From: Acidobacteriota bacterium
GTDB taxonomy: Bacteria; Acidobacteriota; Terriglobia; Terriglobales; Acidobacteriaceae
Direction of reading: 5' to 3'
DNA length: 8,479 nt
NCBI GenBank assembly: GCA_021780095.1
Contig: JAJXZK010000388.1
Location: 1 to 8,479 of the forward strand
Shown: positions 1-7,047 of the stretch, one piece after another
How positions within the stretch are numbered: position 1 is the stretch's first letter
How the letters are laid out: each line of letters starts with the position of its first letter
Translations under genes and position numbers: made by a program
The notes under the pieces: model-generated
Told to the model about the DNA's origin: nothing
Seen by the model: only the letters and a program-made list of their open reading frames with translations
The model's database searches: none

Positions 1-240
1 AACACCGTAGATGGCATCTATCATGTCAACGGTGCAACCATTTCGAAGATCACAACTCTTCTAGACACGACGATGTCCGGGCAGGCTGTCGATCCCAAAG
101 CTCCCGCCGGTTCCACCGTCGTTTCTCTCGGAGTGGAGCGCGAAGGGCTCCGGTCCGGCTGGCTTGCCATCACCGCCAGCATGCTCAATGCGACCACCAG
201 CGAAAGCTGGGCAGGCGTCTACACGCGGTACATGCCCTGA
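1..240 (+). CDS. C-terminal end of a hypothetical repeat protein (partial)
   Basis: The frame is open from the first base of the window to a TGA at 238-240, giving the last 79 residues of a protein that starts outside. It reads NTVDGIYHVNG, then ISKITTLLDTTMSG, then VVSLGVEREGLRSGWLAI, and ends GVYTRYMP. The alternation of a G-I/V-Y strand, a K-I-T/A strand with a D-T element, and a closing SLG-REGL-sGxxAI segment resembles the tandem beta repeats (NxxGxxAF type) of exported proteins in acidobacteria and planctomycetes. That resemblance is from memory of the family and is tentative. There are no catalytic motifs and no membrane segment in this part. A strong terminator 68 bases downstream ends its transcription unit, so it is probably not part of the his operon. 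A precise function cannot be given. Confidence 0.72.
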   Translation, partial: NTVDGIYHVNGATISKITTLLDTTMSGQAVDPKAPAGSTVVSLGVEREGLRSGWLAITASMLNATTSESWAGVYTRYMP

Positions 241-307
241 GCTTCCCCCATTGCGACGGTGATCAGTTTGCCCTGGCAGGTGATACTCACACCCCGCAGC
301 TCAGAAC

Positions 308-344
308 GAAGAAGGCCTGCCCCCACAGGCCTTCTTCTTTGTTT
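308..344 (+). terminator. Intrinsic terminator of the upstream gene
   Basis: A perfect 12-bp GC-containing stem (308-319 with 326-337, sequence GAAGAAGGCCTG and its complement) closes a 6-base loop (320-325). It is followed by a T-rich tail (TTTGTTT, 338-344). It lies between the stop of the upstream partial gene and the his promoter, so it insulates the his operon from readthrough. Confidence 0.88.
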
Positions 345-366
345 CCGCTGTCGCGGCCTGGCGCGC

Positions 367-395
367 TTGACACGGCAGCACCTTCTTTTTATCCT
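367..395 (+). promoter_or_regulatory. Sigma70-type promoter of the his operon
   Basis: A consensus -35 box TTGACA (367-372) is separated by exactly 17 bases from a -10 box TATCCT (390-395). The -10 box matches four of six consensus bases, including the key first T-A and the last T. Counting seven bases from the end of the -10 box puts the start of transcription at A402, which is also the A of the leader peptide's ATG. It lies just after an intrinsic terminator and just before a histidine-rich leader, which is where a his promoter would be expected. No operator palindrome is obvious around it. Confidence 0.75.
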
Positions 396-401
396 CAAGT
401 T

Positions 402-488
402 ATGCAGATGAGTCCGCTCCATCGCCATCCAGTCCATCATCACCACGTGGCGAACGTGTCAGCGGAACATTCTGAGCAGGTCTCCTAA
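402..488 (+). CDS. hisL: His operon leader peptide (28 aa)
   Basis: The short frame ATG 402 to TAA 486-488 encodes MQMSPLHRHP, then VHHHHVANVS, then AEHSEQVS. Seven of its 28 residues are His: residues 7, 9, 12, 13, 14, 15 and 23, encoded by CAT five times and CAC twice. Histidine is a rare amino acid, so a run of four plus two flanking it, placed between a promoter and a terminator ahead of hisI, is diagnostic of a histidine attenuator leader peptide. A second in-frame ATG lies at 408. Neither ATG has a Shine-Dalgarno sequence, and the predicted transcription start is A402, so translation is probably leaderless. The peptide itself likely has no function beyond letting ribosomes sense charged tRNA-His. 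It does not look homologous to the enterobacterial HisL apart from the histidine run. Confidence 0.88.
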   Translation: MQMSPLHRHPVHHHHVANVSAEHSEQVS

Positions 489-517
489 GATCCTGAGCAA
501 CTTCAGAAAGTCACAGT

Positions 518-555
518 CCCGCTGATGCGAACCGCATCCGCGGGTTTTTTGTTTT
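518..555 (+). terminator. Attenuator terminator hairpin of the his operon
   Basis: The stem is CCCGC (518-522) with GCGGG (540-544), one T-C mismatch (523/539), then GATGCG (524-529) with CGCATC (533-538), and a three-base loop AAC. Six T follow at once (545-550), then G and four more T. It lies 40 bases before the hisI start and after the leader peptide stop, so it acts inside the operon's transcript, not at the end of a gene. Its left arm is shared with the antiterminator helix. Confidence 0.92.
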
Positions 556-594
556 CACCCACAAGATTTCGATACGGAAGAAGGACGATCCACG

Positions 595-981
595 ATGAGC
601 GAAGCAGTCACATCGAACCCCGCAATTGACTTTACGAAACTGGACGGACTTGTCCCCGGTATCGTGCAGGAAGCCACGACCGGGCAAGTGTTGATGGTCG
701 GTTTCTTAAATGAAGAGAGTTATCGTAAAACCCTCGACAGCGGCTTTGTCACGTTCTGGAGCCGTACCCGTCGCAAACTTTGGATGAAAGGCGAAACCAG
801 CGGCAATCGCCTGCGCATCACCGAGACGGCCACCGATTGCGACAATGACACGCTGCTGTTTCGCGTCGTGGTGGAAGGCGACGGCCTCGTCTGCCATGAA
901 GGAACCGTCAGCTGCTTCACCAAGCCGATTGCGATGCCCGCTTTTGCCACGACTGCCAAAGAAAGCGAGATTAGAGCATGA
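595..981 (+). CDS. hisI: Phosphoribosyl-AMP cyclohydrolase HisI (monofunctional)
   Basis: HisI opens the adenine ring of phosphoribosyl-AMP to give ProFAR, the third step of histidine synthesis, in the cytoplasm. The 128-residue protein has the family hallmarks: [11 protein letters not shown] (31-41), [10 protein letters not shown] (54-63), GETSGN (66-71), the metal-binding DCDND (81-85), and C100-H101 with SCF (C107). The conserved cysteines (82, 100, 107) are the expected zinc ligands and the Asp residues bind magnesium. The length matches the stand-alone enzyme, so the HisE pyrophosphohydrolase domain found fused in E. coli is absent. The start is supported by AAGGA at 581-585, nine bases upstream. 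It is the first structural gene after the attenuator and overlaps hisG by ATGA (978-981), so the two are translationally coupled. Confidence 0.96.
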   Translation: MSEAVTSNPAIDFTKLDGLVPGIVQEATTGQVLMVGFLNEESYRKTLDSGFVTFWSRTRRKLWMKGETSGNRLRITETATDCDNDTLLFRVVVEGDGLVCHEGTVSCFTKPIAMPAFATTAKESEIRA

Positions 982-1853
982 GCCAGAAACTGCGGCTTGG
1001 AATTCCGAAGGGTAGCCTGCAGGACGCCACCATCGCGCTGTTTGAGCGCGCCGGCTGGCGCATTTTTGCCAACGGTCGCTCGTATTTCCCTGGCATCGAT
1101 GATCCAGAAATTGAGTGCATGCTGATTCGCGCCCAGGAAATGGCTCGATACGTCAACCACGGCGCGCTGGATGCTGGGCTGACCGGCAGCGACTGGGTTG
1201 CCGAAAGTGGGTTGACTGTGGAATCCATCGCCAGCCTCACCTACTCCAAACAAAGCCGGCAGAAGGTGCGCTGGGTGCTCGCTGTGCCGGAGGATTCGAC
1301 ATATCAACGTGCGGAGGATCTCGCAAATAAAATCATCGCGACGGAACTTGTCGAAGCCACCAAGAAATACTTCGCCGGCAAGGACGTTCCGGTGCAGGTG
1401 GACTTCAGCTGGGGCGCCACGGAGGTGAAACCTCCCGTGCTGGCCGATGCCATCGTTGAAGTGACGGAAACGGGAAGTTCTTTGCGCGCGAATCGACTTC
1501 GCATTCTCGAAACCGTGCTTGAAAGTGAAACCCAACTGATTGCGAATACGACAGCATATAAGGATCCCTGGAAGAAGGACAAGATCGACAAGATCGCGCT
1601 CATGCTGCAAGGCGCCATCGCCGCACAGGGCCAGGTTGGATTGATGATGAACGTGCGCGCCGCCGCGCTAGGTGCCGTATTAGGCGTTCTGCCGGCACTG
1701 AATTCGCCGACCGTCTCTACACTCAGCGATGCGGAGTGGGTCGCTGTCAACACCATTTTGGACGAGCGCACGGTGCGCGACGTGATTCCGAGGCTGAAAG
1801 CCGCCGGAGCAACTGGAATCGTCGAATATCCGCTGAACAAAATTGTTTTCTAG
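978..1853 (+). CDS. hisG: ATP phosphoribosyltransferase HisG, long form
   Basis: HisG joins ATP and PRPP to form phosphoribosyl-ATP, the committed step of the pathway. The N-terminal catalytic lobes show [11 protein letters not shown] (7-17), a GLTGSDW strand-loop (67-73) and the PRPP-binding segment [16 protein letters not shown] (161-176). The 291-residue length and the C-terminal region from about 215 ([14 protein letters not shown] to [10 protein letters not shown]) mark the long, homohexameric form with its own ACT-like histidine-binding domain. It should therefore be feedback-inhibited by histidine and need no HisZ partner. No hisZ is present in the window, which agrees. The start ATG is inside the ATGA overlap with hisI. 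An 18-base gap follows before hisD. Confidence 0.96.
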   Translation: MSQKLRLGIPKGSLQDATIALFERAGWRIFANGRSYFPGIDDPEIECMLIRAQEMARYVNHGALDAGLTGSDWVAESGLTVESIASLTYSKQSRQKVRWVLAVPEDSTYQRAEDLANKIIATELVEATKKYFAGKDVPVQVDFSWGATEVKPPVLADAIVEVTETGSSLRANRLRILETVLESETQLIANTTAYKDPWKKDKIDKIALMLQGAIAAQGQVGLMMNVRAAALGAVLGVLPALNSPTVSTLSDAEWVAVNTILDERTVRDVIPRLKAAGATGIVEYPLNKIVF

Positions 1854-1871
1854 GAAGCGTTTTCAAGAGCG

Positions 1872-3155
1872 ATGAAACTGATACGCACCTACGGAAAAAC
1901 TGCCGGTCAAGCGGAAACCACGCTGCGCCAGATTGAAGAGCGATCGGGCGCGGCGACAGGGCGCTTAGAACCTGCCGTGAAGCGCATCCTGGCCGACATT
2001 CGTCGCAAGGGTGACGATGCCTTGCGACGGTATGCGGAACGGCTGGATGGACTCGCACCTTCGGCAGACCTGCGGGTGACGCAGGAAGAAATGGCGGCCG
2101 CATGGGATCAAACACCCAAAGAATTGCGCAAATCGTTGCAGGCGGCAGCGGCAAATATCCGGCGCTTTGCGCGCTGGCAGATGCCGAAAGAATGGACGCG
2201 AAAATTGCCGGGTGTGCAGCTTGGACAGCGAGCTCTGCCGCTCGAGTCGGTCGGATGCTACGTTCCCGGCGGTCGCTATCCCCTGCCCTCAACACTGCTG
2301 ATGACGGTGATTCCCGCGCAAGTCGCCGGAGTGAAACGAATCGTCGTCGTTTCTCCGCGTCCGGCGCGGGAGACACTCGCTGCGGCGCATCTGGCGGGCG
2401 TCGAGGAGTTCTATCGCATAGGCGGCGCGCAGGCGATTGCAGCGCTTGCCTACGGTACACCCGGCGTGCCGAGCGTCGACAAAATCGTCGGACCCGGAAA
2501 TCTATATGTCACCACGGCGAAAAAGATGGTCGCGTTTGAATGCGGTATCGATATGCTGGCTGGTCCAACAGAAATTGTTGTCGCCAGCGAGGATGGGAAC
2601 CCGAAGTGGATCGCCGCAGACATGGTGGCCCAGGCCGAGCATGACCCCGAGGCTCTGGCAGTTTTTGTGACCAGCAACTCGGACTTGGCTCGGGAAACCT
2701 TGAAAGAAGTGAATATCCAGACTCCTTCAAACAAGATCGCTAGCGAGGCGATCGCAAGGAATGGTTACATCTTCCTGGCAAAAACCAAGAATGAAACTGA
2801 AACTGTGACAAATCGGTTGGCACCGGAACATTTGACAATCGACAAGCAGAGCGATCTGCATTGGGTGCGTCATGCTGGGTCGATTTTTATCGGAGCGAAT
2901 ACCCCGCAGAGTATGGGCGACTACATTTCGGGTCCGAATCATGTTCTTCCAACAGGGCGCTTGGCACGTGTGCGCGGCGGATTGAGTGTCTACGACTTCC
3001 TCCGCCTGGTGACGACGCAGGAATATACGGCGGCAGGGCTCGCAGAACATGGTCCTCATGCCGAGCGGCTGGCCACCGCGGAGGGACTGCTGGGACACGC
3101 GGCGTCTGTGGCCGTTCGCGAGGCCAATCGCACGACCAGGAGAACAGCTCGATGA
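1872..3155 (+). CDS. hisD: Histidinol dehydrogenase HisD
   Basis: HisD oxidises L-histidinol to L-histidine in two NAD-dependent steps, the end of the pathway. The 427 residues match the family length. The signature around GPGNLYVTTAKK (207-218), DMLAGPTE (227-234) and QAEHD (254-258) is clear. By alignment from memory with E. coli HisD, the zinc ligands are Q254, H257, D350 (in GDYISGPNHVLPT) and H409. The catalytic pair is E319-H320 in LAPEHL. All are present, so the enzyme should be active. The nearest purine-rich site, GGAAG at 1853-1857, overlaps the hisG stop and is rather far (14 bases) from the ATG, so reinitiation after hisG is likely. The gene ends in an ATGA overlap with hisC (3152-3155). 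Confidence 0.97.
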   Translation: MKLIRTYGKTAGQAETTLRQIEERSGAATGRLEPAVKRILADIRRKGDDALRRYAERLDGLAPSADLRVTQEEMAAAWDQTPKELRKSLQAAAANIRRFARWQMPKEWTRKLPGVQLGQRALPLESVGCYVPGGRYPLPSTLLMTVIPAQVAGVKRIVVVSPRPARETLAAAHLAGVEEFYRIGGAQAIAALAYGTPGVPSVDKIVGPGNLYVTTAKKMVAFECGIDMLAGPTEIVVASEDGNPKWIAADMVAQAEHDPEALAVFVTSNSDLARETLKEVNIQTPSNKIASEAIARNGYIFLAKTKNETETVTNRLAPEHLTIDKQSDLHWVRHAGSIFIGANTPQSMGDYISGPNHVLPTGRLARVRGGLSVYDFLRLVTTQEYTAAGLAEHGPHAERLATAEGLLGHAASVAVREANRTTRRTAR

Positions 3156-4255
3156 GCCTCGATCCGGCGACGTCCGTTCTGCGAAAACTTCGCCCCCGGG
3201 AGGCGGTAGAGCGCATGCACGAATATCACCCGCCACTGGCTGGGCGAGATGGATTGCGACTCGATTTCAACGAGAACACATTCGCGCCTTCGCCGCGCGT
3301 CCAGGCGGTGTTGCAGCGGATTGCAGCGGAAACGCTGACCAAATATCCGGAGCGTCATCACGTCGAACAGGTCGTCGCGCAGCACTTTGACTTAGCTGAA
3401 GATGCTGTGCTGCTGACCAACGGAGTGGATGAAGCGATTCACCTGATGTGCGAGACCTATCTCGAGCCGCAGGATGAAGTTGTCATCGTGACCCCGACAT
3501 TTTCCATGTATGCCTTGTACGCGGAGGCCACCGGCGCGCGAGTTTGCGAGGTCCAGTCGGACAGTACATTGCAGTTTCCTTATCAGCGGGTGCGAGAGGC
3601 CATCGGTCCCTCCACCCGGGTCATCATGCTGGCATCGCCCAACAATCCGACCGGTTCGGTGGTAGAAACTTCTTTTTTACTGGAACTTGCGGCGGCCGCT
3701 CCGGAGGCAGCGCTGCTGGTGGATGAGGCCTACTACCATTTCCATGGCGAGTCGGTGCTGTCTGTAACTGCCACTGTGCCAAATATCTTCGTGGCACGTA
3801 CTTTCTCCAAGGCCTACGGTCTGGCGGGACTTCGGATTGGGCTTTTAGTCGGCAATCCCGAAGCCATGCGGTTCGTGCGCAAGGTGAGTTCGCCGTACAA
3901 CGTCAATTCCATTGCGCTTGAATGCCTGCCAGAGGCACTGGCGGACGAAGCTTATATTGCGTGGTACGCCGATCAGGTGTTGCAGAGCCGTGCCGCCACC
4001 GAACGCGCCTTAACGCAACTAAGTGTTCCATATTGGCCGAGTCACGCCAACTTCGTCTTGATGAATATTGGGAGCAAACATAAAGCATTTGTCGACGCCA
4101 TGCGGCGGCAGGGCGTCCTGGTGCGAGATCGCAGCAGTGATCCAGGCTGCGACGGCTGCGTCCGCATCACTTTAGGAATGATCCAACATACAGAACGCGG
4201 GTTAGTGGCATTGCAGAGCGCTTTGAAGGAGATTCAATGGCAACCCGAAAGCTAG
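3152..4255 (+). CDS. hisC: Histidinol-phosphate aminotransferase HisC
   Basis: HisC is a PLP-dependent class I/II aminotransferase that converts imidazole acetol phosphate and glutamate to L-histidinol phosphate. The 367-residue protein shows [12 protein letters not shown] (37-48), TKYPE (63-67), SPNNPTG (162-168), a DEAYYHF strand (191-197) with the pyridine-nitrogen Asp D191, and [14 protein letters not shown] (217-230). In the last motif K220 is the Schiff-base lysine and R228 contacts the cofactor phosphate. CVRITLG (336-342) supplies the substrate-carboxylate Arg, R338. The frame is open further upstream to 2861, but that stretch lies over hisD and does not resemble HisC. The chosen ATG follows AGGAGA at 3138-3143 by eight bases and overlaps the hisD stop as ATGA. 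Its 3' end overlaps hisB by 19 bases. Confidence 0.96.
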   Translation: MSLDPATSVLRKLRPREAVERMHEYHPPLAGRDGLRLDFNENTFAPSPRVQAVLQRIAAETLTKYPERHHVEQVVAQHFDLAEDAVLLTNGVDEAIHLMCETYLEPQDEVVIVTPTFSMYALYAEATGARVCEVQSDSTLQFPYQRVREAIGPSTRVIMLASPNNPTGSVVETSFLLELAAAAPEAALLVDEAYYHFHGESVLSVTATVPNIFVARTFSKAYGLAGLRIGLLVGNPEAMRFVRKVSSPYNVNSIALECLPEALADEAYIAWYADQVLQSRAATERALTQLSVPYWPSHANFVLMNIGSKHKAFVDAMRRQGVLVRDRSSDPGCDGCVRITLGMIQHTERGLVALQSALKEIQWQPES

Positions 4256-4845
4256 CCGGACGCAATGCAACACTGCGGCGGCATACAACAGAAACGCAGA
4301 TTGACTTGAAGCTGACGATCGACGGCCAAGGTCGCTACAAAATCGATACTGGCATACGGTTTCTCGATCACATGCTGGAGTTGTTTGCACGCCACGGCGG
4401 ATTCGATCTGGATCTTATCTGCAAGGGCGATCTGGATGTGGATCAGCACCACACCGTCGAGGACATCGGCATCGCCCTGGGAGAAGCATTTTCGCAGGCT
4501 CTTGGCGACAAAAAAGGAATTCTTCGCGCCGGATATTTTCTAATGCCGATGGATGAGACCCTTGCCGCCGCTGCCATTGACTTGAGCGGACGCTCCTCCT
4601 ACGTGATCGATACAAAAGTTCGCGCGCGGATTGTGGGGGATCTGCAAACTGAATTGCTGCCGGATTTCTTTGAAGGATTTGCCCGAGGTATTCGCGCCAA
4701 CGTTCATCTAAAGGTTCTCTACGGACGCTCCAATCATCATAAGATTGAAGCGCTTTTTAAGGCCTTCGCTCGCGCCCTGCGCTTTGCCTGCTCGCGCGAC
4801 CTGCGGATGAAGTCTATGCTGCCCAGCACCAAGGGGCTGCTGTAG
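4237..4845 (+). CDS. hisB: Imidazoleglycerol-phosphate dehydratase HisB (monofunctional)
   Basis: HisB dehydrates imidazole glycerol phosphate to imidazole acetol phosphate, using bound manganese. The 202 residues carry the two half-repeats of the fold with their metal-binding motifs: HHTVED (71-76) and HHKIEA (167-172). [14 protein letters not shown] (42-55), PMDET (104-108) and the terminal STKGLL are also typical. The length is that of the dehydratase alone. The N-terminal histidinol-phosphate phosphatase domain of the E. coli bifunctional enzyme is missing, so that phosphatase must come from another locus. The ATG lies inside the end of hisC (19-base overlap), five bases after a strong AAGGAG at 4226-4231, which implies coupled translation. 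A 13-base gap to the hisH ATG follows. Confidence 0.96.
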   Translation: MATRKLAGRNATLRRHTTETQIDLKLTIDGQGRYKIDTGIRFLDHMLELFARHGGFDLDLICKGDLDVDQHHTVEDIGIALGEAFSQALGDKKGILRAGYFLMPMDETLAAAAIDLSGRSSYVIDTKVRARIVGDLQTELLPDFFEGFARGIRANVHLKVLYGRSNHHKIEALFKAFARALRFACSRDLRMKSMLPSTKGLL

Positions 4846-4858
4846 TGGAGTGTTTGGC

Positions 4859-5470
4859 ATGAGTATGGGGAAGACAGTCGTAATCGATTACCAGACCGGG
4901 AACCTGAATTCTGCCTGCAAATCCCTGCGCGCAGTCGGGGCGGATTTGCTGGTGACTCAACGGCCCGAGGATTTGAAGAACGCAGCCCGAATCGTATTGC
5001 CAGGCGTGGGACATTTCGCGTCGACAGAGCGCCTGATGACCACCGGGATCGGAGATGCTCTGCGCAAACGAGTGGCCGAAGGCGTTCCATTTCTTGGCAT
5101 CTGTGTCGGGCTGCAATGGCTGTTTGCGGGCAGCACCGAAGCTCCCGAAACGCGCGGGCTCGGCATATTTCCCGAGGTTTGTGAGCATTTCCCTGCCGGC
5201 ATAAAATCGCCGCATGTTGGCTGGAATTCCCTCGACCTGATGGGCGAATCGCGGCTATTACGCGAATTGCCTTCCTCTCCGTATGTCTACTTCACGCACT
5301 CCTATCGGGCCCCAGTTGTGGATGCAACTGCCGCGGTTACAACCTATGGAGGCGCATTTTCCGCTGTCGTCGAGAAAGATAATTGGATGGCTGTCCAATT
5401 TCACCCGGAGAAATCCGGGGCCATTGGCCTGAAGATTCTCGAGAATTTCATGACGGTGCCCGGATGCTGA
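4859..5470 (+). CDS. hisH: Imidazole glycerol phosphate synthase, glutaminase subunit HisH
   Basis: HisH hydrolyses glutamine and passes ammonia to HisF in the IGP synthase heterodimer. It is a class I (triad) amidotransferase of 203 residues from the chosen start. [10 protein letters not shown] (14-23), the oxyanion strand PGVGHF (48-53), the nucleophile C82 in GICVGLQ (80-86), PHVGWN (118-123), FTHSYRAP (145-152) and H182/E184 in FHPEKSG form the complete triad and its surroundings. A GTG in frame at 4850 would add three residues. The ATG at 4859 is preferred because GGAG at 4847-4850 lies eight bases before it and overlaps that GTG. The stop overlaps the hisF start by seven bases (5464-5470), fitting the one-to-one complex these two proteins form. 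Confidence 0.95.
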   Translation: MSMGKTVVIDYQTGNLNSACKSLRAVGADLLVTQRPEDLKNAARIVLPGVGHFASTERLMTTGIGDALRKRVAEGVPFLGICVGLQWLFAGSTEAPETRGLGIFPEVCEHFPAGIKSPHVGWNSLDLMGESRLLRELPSSPYVYFTHSYRAPVVDATAAVTTYGGAFSAVVEKDNWMAVQFHPEKSGAIGLKILENFMTVPGC

Positions 5471-6234
5471 CACGCCGAATCATAGCCTGCCTCGACGTTT
5501 CTGCGGGACGCGTAGTCAAGGGCATCCAGTTCGTCGATCTGGTCGACGCGGGAGATCCCGCAGAGCTGGCAATGCGCCACGCCGCCGGCGGTGCAGACGA
5601 AATTGTGTTTCTCGACATCACCGCGACCCACGAAAAACGAGCGCTGCTTCTGGACGCGGTGCGACGCGCCGCGGATCAGATATTTATTCCGCTCACGGTG
5701 GGCGGAGGTATCCGAACGCTGGAAGACGCGATGCTGGTATTCGATGCCGGAGCGGACAAGGTCAGCGTCAACTCTGCGGCGCTATCGCGGCCGGAGCTGA
5801 TTACGGAGATTGGCTCTCGTTTCGGTGAGCAGGCTGTCGTGGTGGCCATCGATGGGCGCCGAAATTCCGGCAGCCCAGAAAGCGCGGAGGTCTACGTCCG
5901 AGGCGGCAGAAAAGCCACAGGATTGGGCGTATTGGAGTGGGCACGACAGGCCGAGGGTCGCGGCGCAGGAGAAATCCTCCTCACCTCCATGGACTCAGAT
6001 GGAACACGCAATGGTTTTGATTGCGAGCTAACAGCCGCCGTCAGCGCAACGATTCAAATTCCAGTGATTGCCTCTGGCGGCGCGGGAAACGTCCAGCATT
6101 TCGCCGACGTGTTTACCCGCGGTGCTGCAGATGCGGCACTGGCAGCCAGCATTTTCCACTTTGGAATTTCCGACGCCCGCACCATGAAAAAAGAATTGGC
6201 TGCGCTTGGACTGCCAATGCGTCTACCTTGTTGA
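5464..6234 (+). CDS. hisF: Imidazole glycerol phosphate synthase, cyclase subunit HisF
   Basis: HisF uses ammonia delivered by HisH to cleave and cyclise PRFAR into imidazole glycerol phosphate and AICAR, which returns to purine synthesis. The 256-residue (beta/alpha)8 barrel begins RRIIACLDV, with catalytic D11, and VVKG with K19. VFLDITA (48-54), the phosphate-binding VGGGIR (79-84), AID with catalytic D130, [10 protein letters not shown] (172-181) and the second phosphate site ASGGAG (203-208) follow. LAASIFHF (227-234) closes the barrel. All catalytic residues known from the Thermotoga enzyme are present. The frame runs back to 5383 inside hisH, but family alignment and overlap with the hisH stop favour ATG 5464. 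hisF precedes hisA here, the reverse of the enterobacterial order. Confidence 0.96.
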   Translation: MLTRRIIACLDVSAGRVVKGIQFVDLVDAGDPAELAMRHAAGGADEIVFLDITATHEKRALLLDAVRRAADQIFIPLTVGGGIRTLEDAMLVFDAGADKVSVNSAALSRPELITEIGSRFGEQAVVVAIDGRRNSGSPESAEVYVRGGRKATGLGVLEWARQAEGRGAGEILLTSMDSDGTRNGFDCELTAAVSATIQIPVIASGGAGNVQHFADVFTRGAADAALAASIFHFGISDARTMKKELAALGLPMRLPC

Positions 6235-6279
6235 TCATTTCCCATACACTAGAAGGATGAAAATGGACTTGAGGTCGTC

Positions 6280-7002
6280 ATGCTGATCCCGTCAATCGAT
6301 CTGATGGGAGGCCGCGTCGTGCAATTGGTTCACGGAGAAGATCTCGCGCTCGGATTCGATGACCTGGGATATTGGATTGACCGCTTTTCAGACTACCCGT
6401 TAGTGCAATTGATCGACCTGGATGCGGCCAAGCGACAAGGCGATAATCGGCGCCTGATTGAGACCATTGTCCGCCGCCTGCCGTGTCAGGTTGGCGGAGG
6501 GATTCGCAGCAGCGCGGAAGCGCAGATCCTGCTGGATATGGGCGCGCAGCGCGTCATTTTCGGCTCTTCCCTGTTCAATGGCCGCGCAGCTTCTGAGCCG
6601 ATGGATCGCGAAAGTTCTGCCGCGGTCACCAATCTGGTGCGCACACAATTCGCCGAAGAGCTCGCATTTTCCCTGGGGGTGGAGCAACTGGTCTTCAGTG
6701 TCGACACCAAAGACAGCAAAGTTGCCATTCGCGGATGGAGGGAGAAGGTTGAACTTCGACCGCAGGATGCAATGCAACAGCTCGAACCGTATTGTGGTGC
6801 TTTCCTCTATACCCATGTGGATACAGAGGGCACACTTTCTGGATTCCCCATGGACATCGCCCGCAGTCTACGCCGGCAGACACTGCGTCAGCTGATTGTT
6901 GCAGGCGGCATCCGAGCGCAAAGCGAAATTGACGAACTGGACGCCGAGCACATCGACGCAGTTGCGGGAATGGCAATCTACACAGGCCTGATGAAGGCCT
7001 GA
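6280..7002 (+). CDS. hisA: Divergent ProFAR isomerase HisA
   Basis: HisA isomerises ProFAR to PRFAR in a (beta/alpha)8 barrel. The 240 residues start MLIPSIDLMGGRVVQLVHG, with catalytic D7, then LIDLDAAK (44-51), VGGGIR (71-76), SVDTKDSKVAIRGW (140-153) with D142, and VAGGIR (207-212). Two things are unusual. About 20 extra residues lie between FGSS (94-97) and D142. The loop that reads T-D-I-S-R-D-G-T in E. coli reads THVDTEGT (178-185), so the functionally important Asp176 is a Glu (E183) and Arg175 a Thr (T182). Its place beside hisF and the intact phosphate sites still argue for HisA. GAGG at 6271-6274 lies five bases before the ATG. A seven-codon frame (ATG 6263, own AGAAGG at 6251-6256) runs into the start and may couple its translation. 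Confidence 0.9.
   Translation: MLIPSIDLMGGRVVQLVHGEDLALGFDDLGYWIDRFSDYPLVQLIDLDAAKRQGDNRRLIETIVRRLPCQVGGGIRSSAEAQILLDMGAQRVIFGSSLFNGRAASEPMDRESSAAVTNLVRTQFAEELAFSLGVEQLVFSVDTKDSKVAIRGWREKVELRPQDAMQQLEPYCGAFLYTHVDTEGTLSGFPMDIARSLRRQTLRQLIVAGGIRAQSEIDELDAEHIDAVAGMAIYTGLMKA
6983..7001 (+). other. Hairpin at the 3' end of hisA
   Basis: CAGGCCT (6983-6989) and AGGCCTG (6995-7001) form a 7-bp stem with a five-base loop, GATGA, ending within the hisA stop codon. No T tract follows on either strand, so it is not a convincing intrinsic terminator. It might stabilise the 3' end of the long his mRNA. The 45 bases between hisA and the convergent membrane protein gene (7003-7047) show no better terminator. 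Confidence 0.35.
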
Positions 7003-7047
7003 GTCGCGCGAAGCTGCAAGGCCTCTCTCGATTCGCAGAGTCGACGA

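Larger units (their letters stand above)
402..555 (+). promoter_or_regulatory. Histidine transcription attenuator (leader RNA with alternative folds)
   Basis: Three mutually exclusive pairings can be read. (1:2) 413-418 with 461-466 (UCCGCU/AGCGGA), plus 422-428 with 447-453 (UCGCCAU/GUGGCGA, last pair U-G), enclosing the His codons. (2:3) The antiterminator is 455-465 with 519-529, an 11-bp helix with two G-U pairs. (3:4) The terminator is 518-529 with 533-544, followed by U-rich RNA. A ribosome stalled for lack of charged tRNA-His on codons 420-446 would mask strand 1 and free strand 2 to pair with strand 3, so transcription continues into hisI. When histidine is plentiful the ribosome leaves, 1:2 and 3:4 form and transcription stops. 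The sequence shows the pairings. The mechanism is inferred from the known enterobacterial his and trp attenuators. Confidence 0.85.

Noticed and set aside
368..374. TGACACG in the -35 region, complementary to leader strand 2 at 455-461
   Set aside because: It lies upstream of the predicted transcription start, so it would not be present in the leader RNA.
219..446. Minus-strand frame across the promoter and leader
   Set aside because: It is Arg-rich and featureless, and it runs through a clear terminator, promoter and His leader on the plus strand.
472..499. Direct repeat CTGAGCA (472-478 and 493-499) in the leader
   Set aside because: Seven bases is short. It takes no part in the three main helices and no protein-binding site is implied.
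720..1610. Long antisense frame of 296 codons across hisI and hisG
   Set aside because: It lies wholly opposite two unmistakable his genes, has no recognisable motif and no ribosome-binding site. It is a by-product of their codon use.
1747..2460. Antisense frame of 237 codons across hisG and hisD
   Set aside because: It is rich in Arg, Pro and Ala as expected from the reverse of a GC-rich gene, and is overlapped by conserved coding sequence on the other strand.
2861..3151. Possible N-terminal extension of HisC by 97 residues
   Set aside because: The stretch lies over hisD, has no HisC similarity, and ATG 3152 has an excellent ribosome-binding site and the ATGA overlap.
5383..5463. Possible N-terminal extension of HisF by 27 residues
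   Set aside because: HisF proteins begin at the MLxxRIIACLD strand. The extension is hisH sequence read in another frame.
6984..7024. Repeated AGGCCT palindromes near gene ends (also at 314-319, 327-332 and 8159-8164)
   Set aside because: The motif also occurs inside hisC and hisB. Some copies belong to ordinary hairpins, and there is no consistent longer unit to call a repeat family.
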